A stretch of 53,506 nucleotides of DNA from the NCBI GenBank assembly GCA_045106955.1, contig JBGCFO010000027.1:1-53506 (forward strand), written 5' to 3'. Shown here piece by piece: positions 52,257-53,506 of this stretch (position 1 is its first letter; each line of letters opens with the position of its first letter). The notes beneath the pieces are model-generated. The model made no database searches. It saw nothing but the letters and a program-made list of their open reading frames with translations, and was not told the origin of the DNA. Origin of the DNA: JBGCFO01 sp045106955. GTDB taxonomy: Bacteria > Pseudomonadota > Alphaproteobacteria > Rickettsiales > Rickettsiaceae. Position numbers and translations under genes: made by a program.

Positions 52257-53357
52257 TCAAAAGGGGTCTCGATAAATAATAGGACCTTTCTTTTTTGCGA
52301 CACTCTTTTTTACACTATTAGATGATACTTTGTTTTGATTATTTGCATTTCGTAGACCTTCTACTGCAACTTGAACGCTTGTATTCAAATCCCCTATTGA
52401 GAAAGAACTACTTCTATAATTTTGGCGCTTTTCATTTTTTTCTTTTTGATGATACTTGGGCATCGAGTTGAACTGTTCTAAATTTCGATTATACTTAAGC
52501 GTTGCATCAATATCTTGCACCGATTTCTCTAAACCTTGTTTTATGAATCGTATGTTATTATTAGATTCTAGCATTTGATCATGCAAGGAAGTCACACCTT
52601 CTAAATGAAGAGGAGTTGAATCTAGAGTACGAAGAATATTATTTTTACCAAGATCATTATCGTCTTTTTTTAATATTCGAGACGTGTTAACATATCTCCC
52701 GATACCAGAATGTTCTATATTTTGATACTTTAAGTTTATTTTTTTATGCAAATTATTCAATTGCTTTTTTAAATTATCTAACGTCTTACGATCTCTATGA
52801 TTTTGCTTTCTATTAATTACAATAGATGGATTTTGATTATTTAATTTATCTGTAACTTCAGTGATTTTTTTAGAAAGCTTGTCAAATTTTGTTTTAAACT
52901 GATTATATAATTTAACCTGCGCATTATTAATTTTGTTTAATTCTTTGTTCAATGCCACGCTTTTCTTATTTATGATTTTAGTAGTTGCATTTAGTTTTTT
53001 AGATAATTTTGCTTTATCTCCTTCCAAATGTTTGGCGTATTTCTTTTTGATATCATCTAGAAGTTTCTGAGCATCTTGTTTAATTTTATTTTCTTTACTA
53101 TGAGCATTTGGAGTATTTAATTTCACATTTTTCATCGCCCTGTTGAAACCTTCAAGTTTTTTTTGAGCTAATCTGAACATAGATGATATTTTCTTATCAC
53201 TAGAGTTTTTAGTATCATCAATAAATTTACTCAATGTTTTGATATTCGCTATATTACTTCGTTGCTTTTCTATTCCGATATTCAGATTTGTTTGTTCAGC
53301 ATATTCTTTACTTGAAGTCTCCATGGCATCTAACACATGAATTATTTTATTGGCCAT
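52257..53357 (-). CDS. Hypothetical Lys/Asn-rich coiled-coil protein (366 aa)
   Basis: No family recognised. Residues 40-210 are a nearly continuous basic coiled coil (KLNATTKIINKKSVALNKELNK and similar). The C-terminal 60 residues are Ser/Asn/Lys-rich and end KKKGPIIYRDPF. No signal peptide or membrane segment is seen. High charge, helical nature and a basic tail are found in type IV-secreted effectors of Rickettsiales, but also in nucleoid or cytoskeletal proteins. A promoter with good hexamers lies 71 nt upstream. Confidence 0.65.
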   Translation of the reverse strand: MANKIIHVLDAMETSSKEYAEQTNLNIGIEKQRSNIANIKTLSKFIDDTKNSSDKKISSMFRLAQKKLEGFNRAMKNVKLNTPNAHSKENKIKQDAQKLLDDIKKKYAKHLEGDKAKLSKKLNATTKIINKKSVALNKELNKINNAQVKLYNQFKTKFDKLSKKITEVTDKLNNQNPSIVINRKQNHRDRKTLDNLKKQLNNLHKKINLKYQNIEHSGIGRYVNTSRILKKDDNDLGKNNILRTLDSTPLHLEGVTSLHDQMLESNNNIRFIKQGLEKSVQDIDATLKYNRNLEQFNSMPKYHQKEKNEKRQNYRSSSFSIGDLNTSVQVAVEGLRNANNQNKVSSNSVKKSVAKKKGPIIYRDPF

Positions 53358-53427
53358 ATATTACCATCAGGAGTTTCGCGCCATCAAGTTAATTTGTATA
53401 GGGACTAATTAACTATTTCTTGTGTTT

Positions 53428-53455
53428 ATGATACAATTTTTTCTATTTTGTTCAA
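53428..53455 (-). promoter_or_regulatory. Sigma70-type promoter upstream of the 366-aa gene
   Basis: On the minus strand TTGAAC (53450-53455) and TATCAT (53428-53433) are 16 nt apart. The -10 box lies about 70 nt before the start at 53357. Sequence match only. Confidence 0.45.
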
Positions 53456-53461
53456 GAAAAT

Positions 53462-53506
53462 ATGTCTACTCATAAATGCACAAAGGAATTGTATAGCTCC
53501 TTCATC
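53462..53506 (+). CDS. Start of an ORF cut by the window edge (possibly a transposase)
   Basis: An ATG at 53462 opens a frame that runs to the end: MSTHKCTKELYSSFI. Only 15 codons are visible. The HKCTKELYxSF start resembles the N-terminus of some IS4-like transposases as I remember them, but 15 residues cannot settle this. Confidence 0.3.
   Translation, partial: MSTHKCTKELYSSFI

Noticed and set aside
1..53506. tRNA, rRNA or CRISPR loci
   Set aside because: Reading of all intergenic gaps showed no cloverleaf-like conserved blocks, rRNA segments or regularly spaced repeats.

Overview
This window is an AT-rich, densely packed stretch of bacterial chromosome. Gene content and order point to an alphaproteobacterium. 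The best fit is a flagellated, host-associated member of the Rickettsiales (Midichloriaceae-like). The reasons are the short intergenic gaps, weak Shine-Dalgarno sites, the argS/dgt/SPOR and tatC-serS neighbourhoods, a Tim44-like inner-membrane protein, IF2 with an alphaproteobacterial N-terminus, FliX, and several Lys/Asn-rich proteins with no recognisable family. The lineage is an inference from gene content; no rRNA gene lies in the window.

Layout. 1-803: the 3' end of an IS982-type insertion sequence and a frameshifted, unidentified pseudogene. 766-5009 (minus): topA, dprA and a 2-Cys peroxiredoxin. 5263-6081 (plus): cytochrome c oxidase subunit III. 6110-10432 (minus): mrdA (PBP2), mreD and trxA, together with flagellar export genes fliP, fliO, a coiled-coil ORF and an FlhB C-terminal homologue. 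10465-11088 (plus): pgpA. 11204-15688 (minus): an overlapping operon coaE-dnaQ-5-FCL-cvpA-tatC-serS with a good promoter upstream of coaE. 15785-17610 (minus): fliX followed by manC. 17791-21599 (plus): a class II aldolase-like gene, then a GadC-type antiporter and a GadB-type glutamate decarboxylase. 21600-22450: a nested graveyard in which an internally deleted IS982 copy sits inside a decayed IS200/IS605 tnpB element. 22477-25092 (minus): a Tim44-like protein and a 596-aa unknown. 25510-27273 (plus): an ABC exporter. 27292-31281 (minus): YraN, a SPOR protein, argS and dgt. 31390-33083 (plus): an ErpA-type Fe-S carrier and a Lys-rich unknown. 33104-34816 (minus): a histidine kinase and a receiver-only response regulator. 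34930-36891 (plus): priA. 36876-42817 (minus): flagellar cluster flgI, two small helical ORFs, flgK, flgL and a tiny LptM-like lipoprotein gene. 43182-45719 (plus): an AsmA-like protein. 45841-50972 (plus): rimP-nusA-infB-rbfA. 51044-53357: two unidentified coiled-coil proteins facing each other across a 28-bp perfect inverted repeat. At the right edge a new ORF begins and is cut off.

How the parts relate. Most of the window is housekeeping: replication and repair, translation, cell-wall elongation, lipid and CoA metabolism, respiration. Two accessory themes stand out. The first is flagellar assembly scattered over three loci (export at 8.8-10.4 kb, regulator at 17 kb, rod/ring/hook-filament junction at 37-43 kb), with unusually divergent hook-associated proteins. 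The second is a complete-looking glutamate-dependent acid resistance pair (GadC + GadB) next to insertion-sequence debris, which suggests horizontal acquisition. No CRISPR array, rRNA or tRNA gene was seen. I do not see a wholly new multi-gene defence or mobile system. The most interesting unexplained items are the Gad cassette, the unusual sensor kinase pair, the unidentified large helical proteins, and a few strong inverted repeats.
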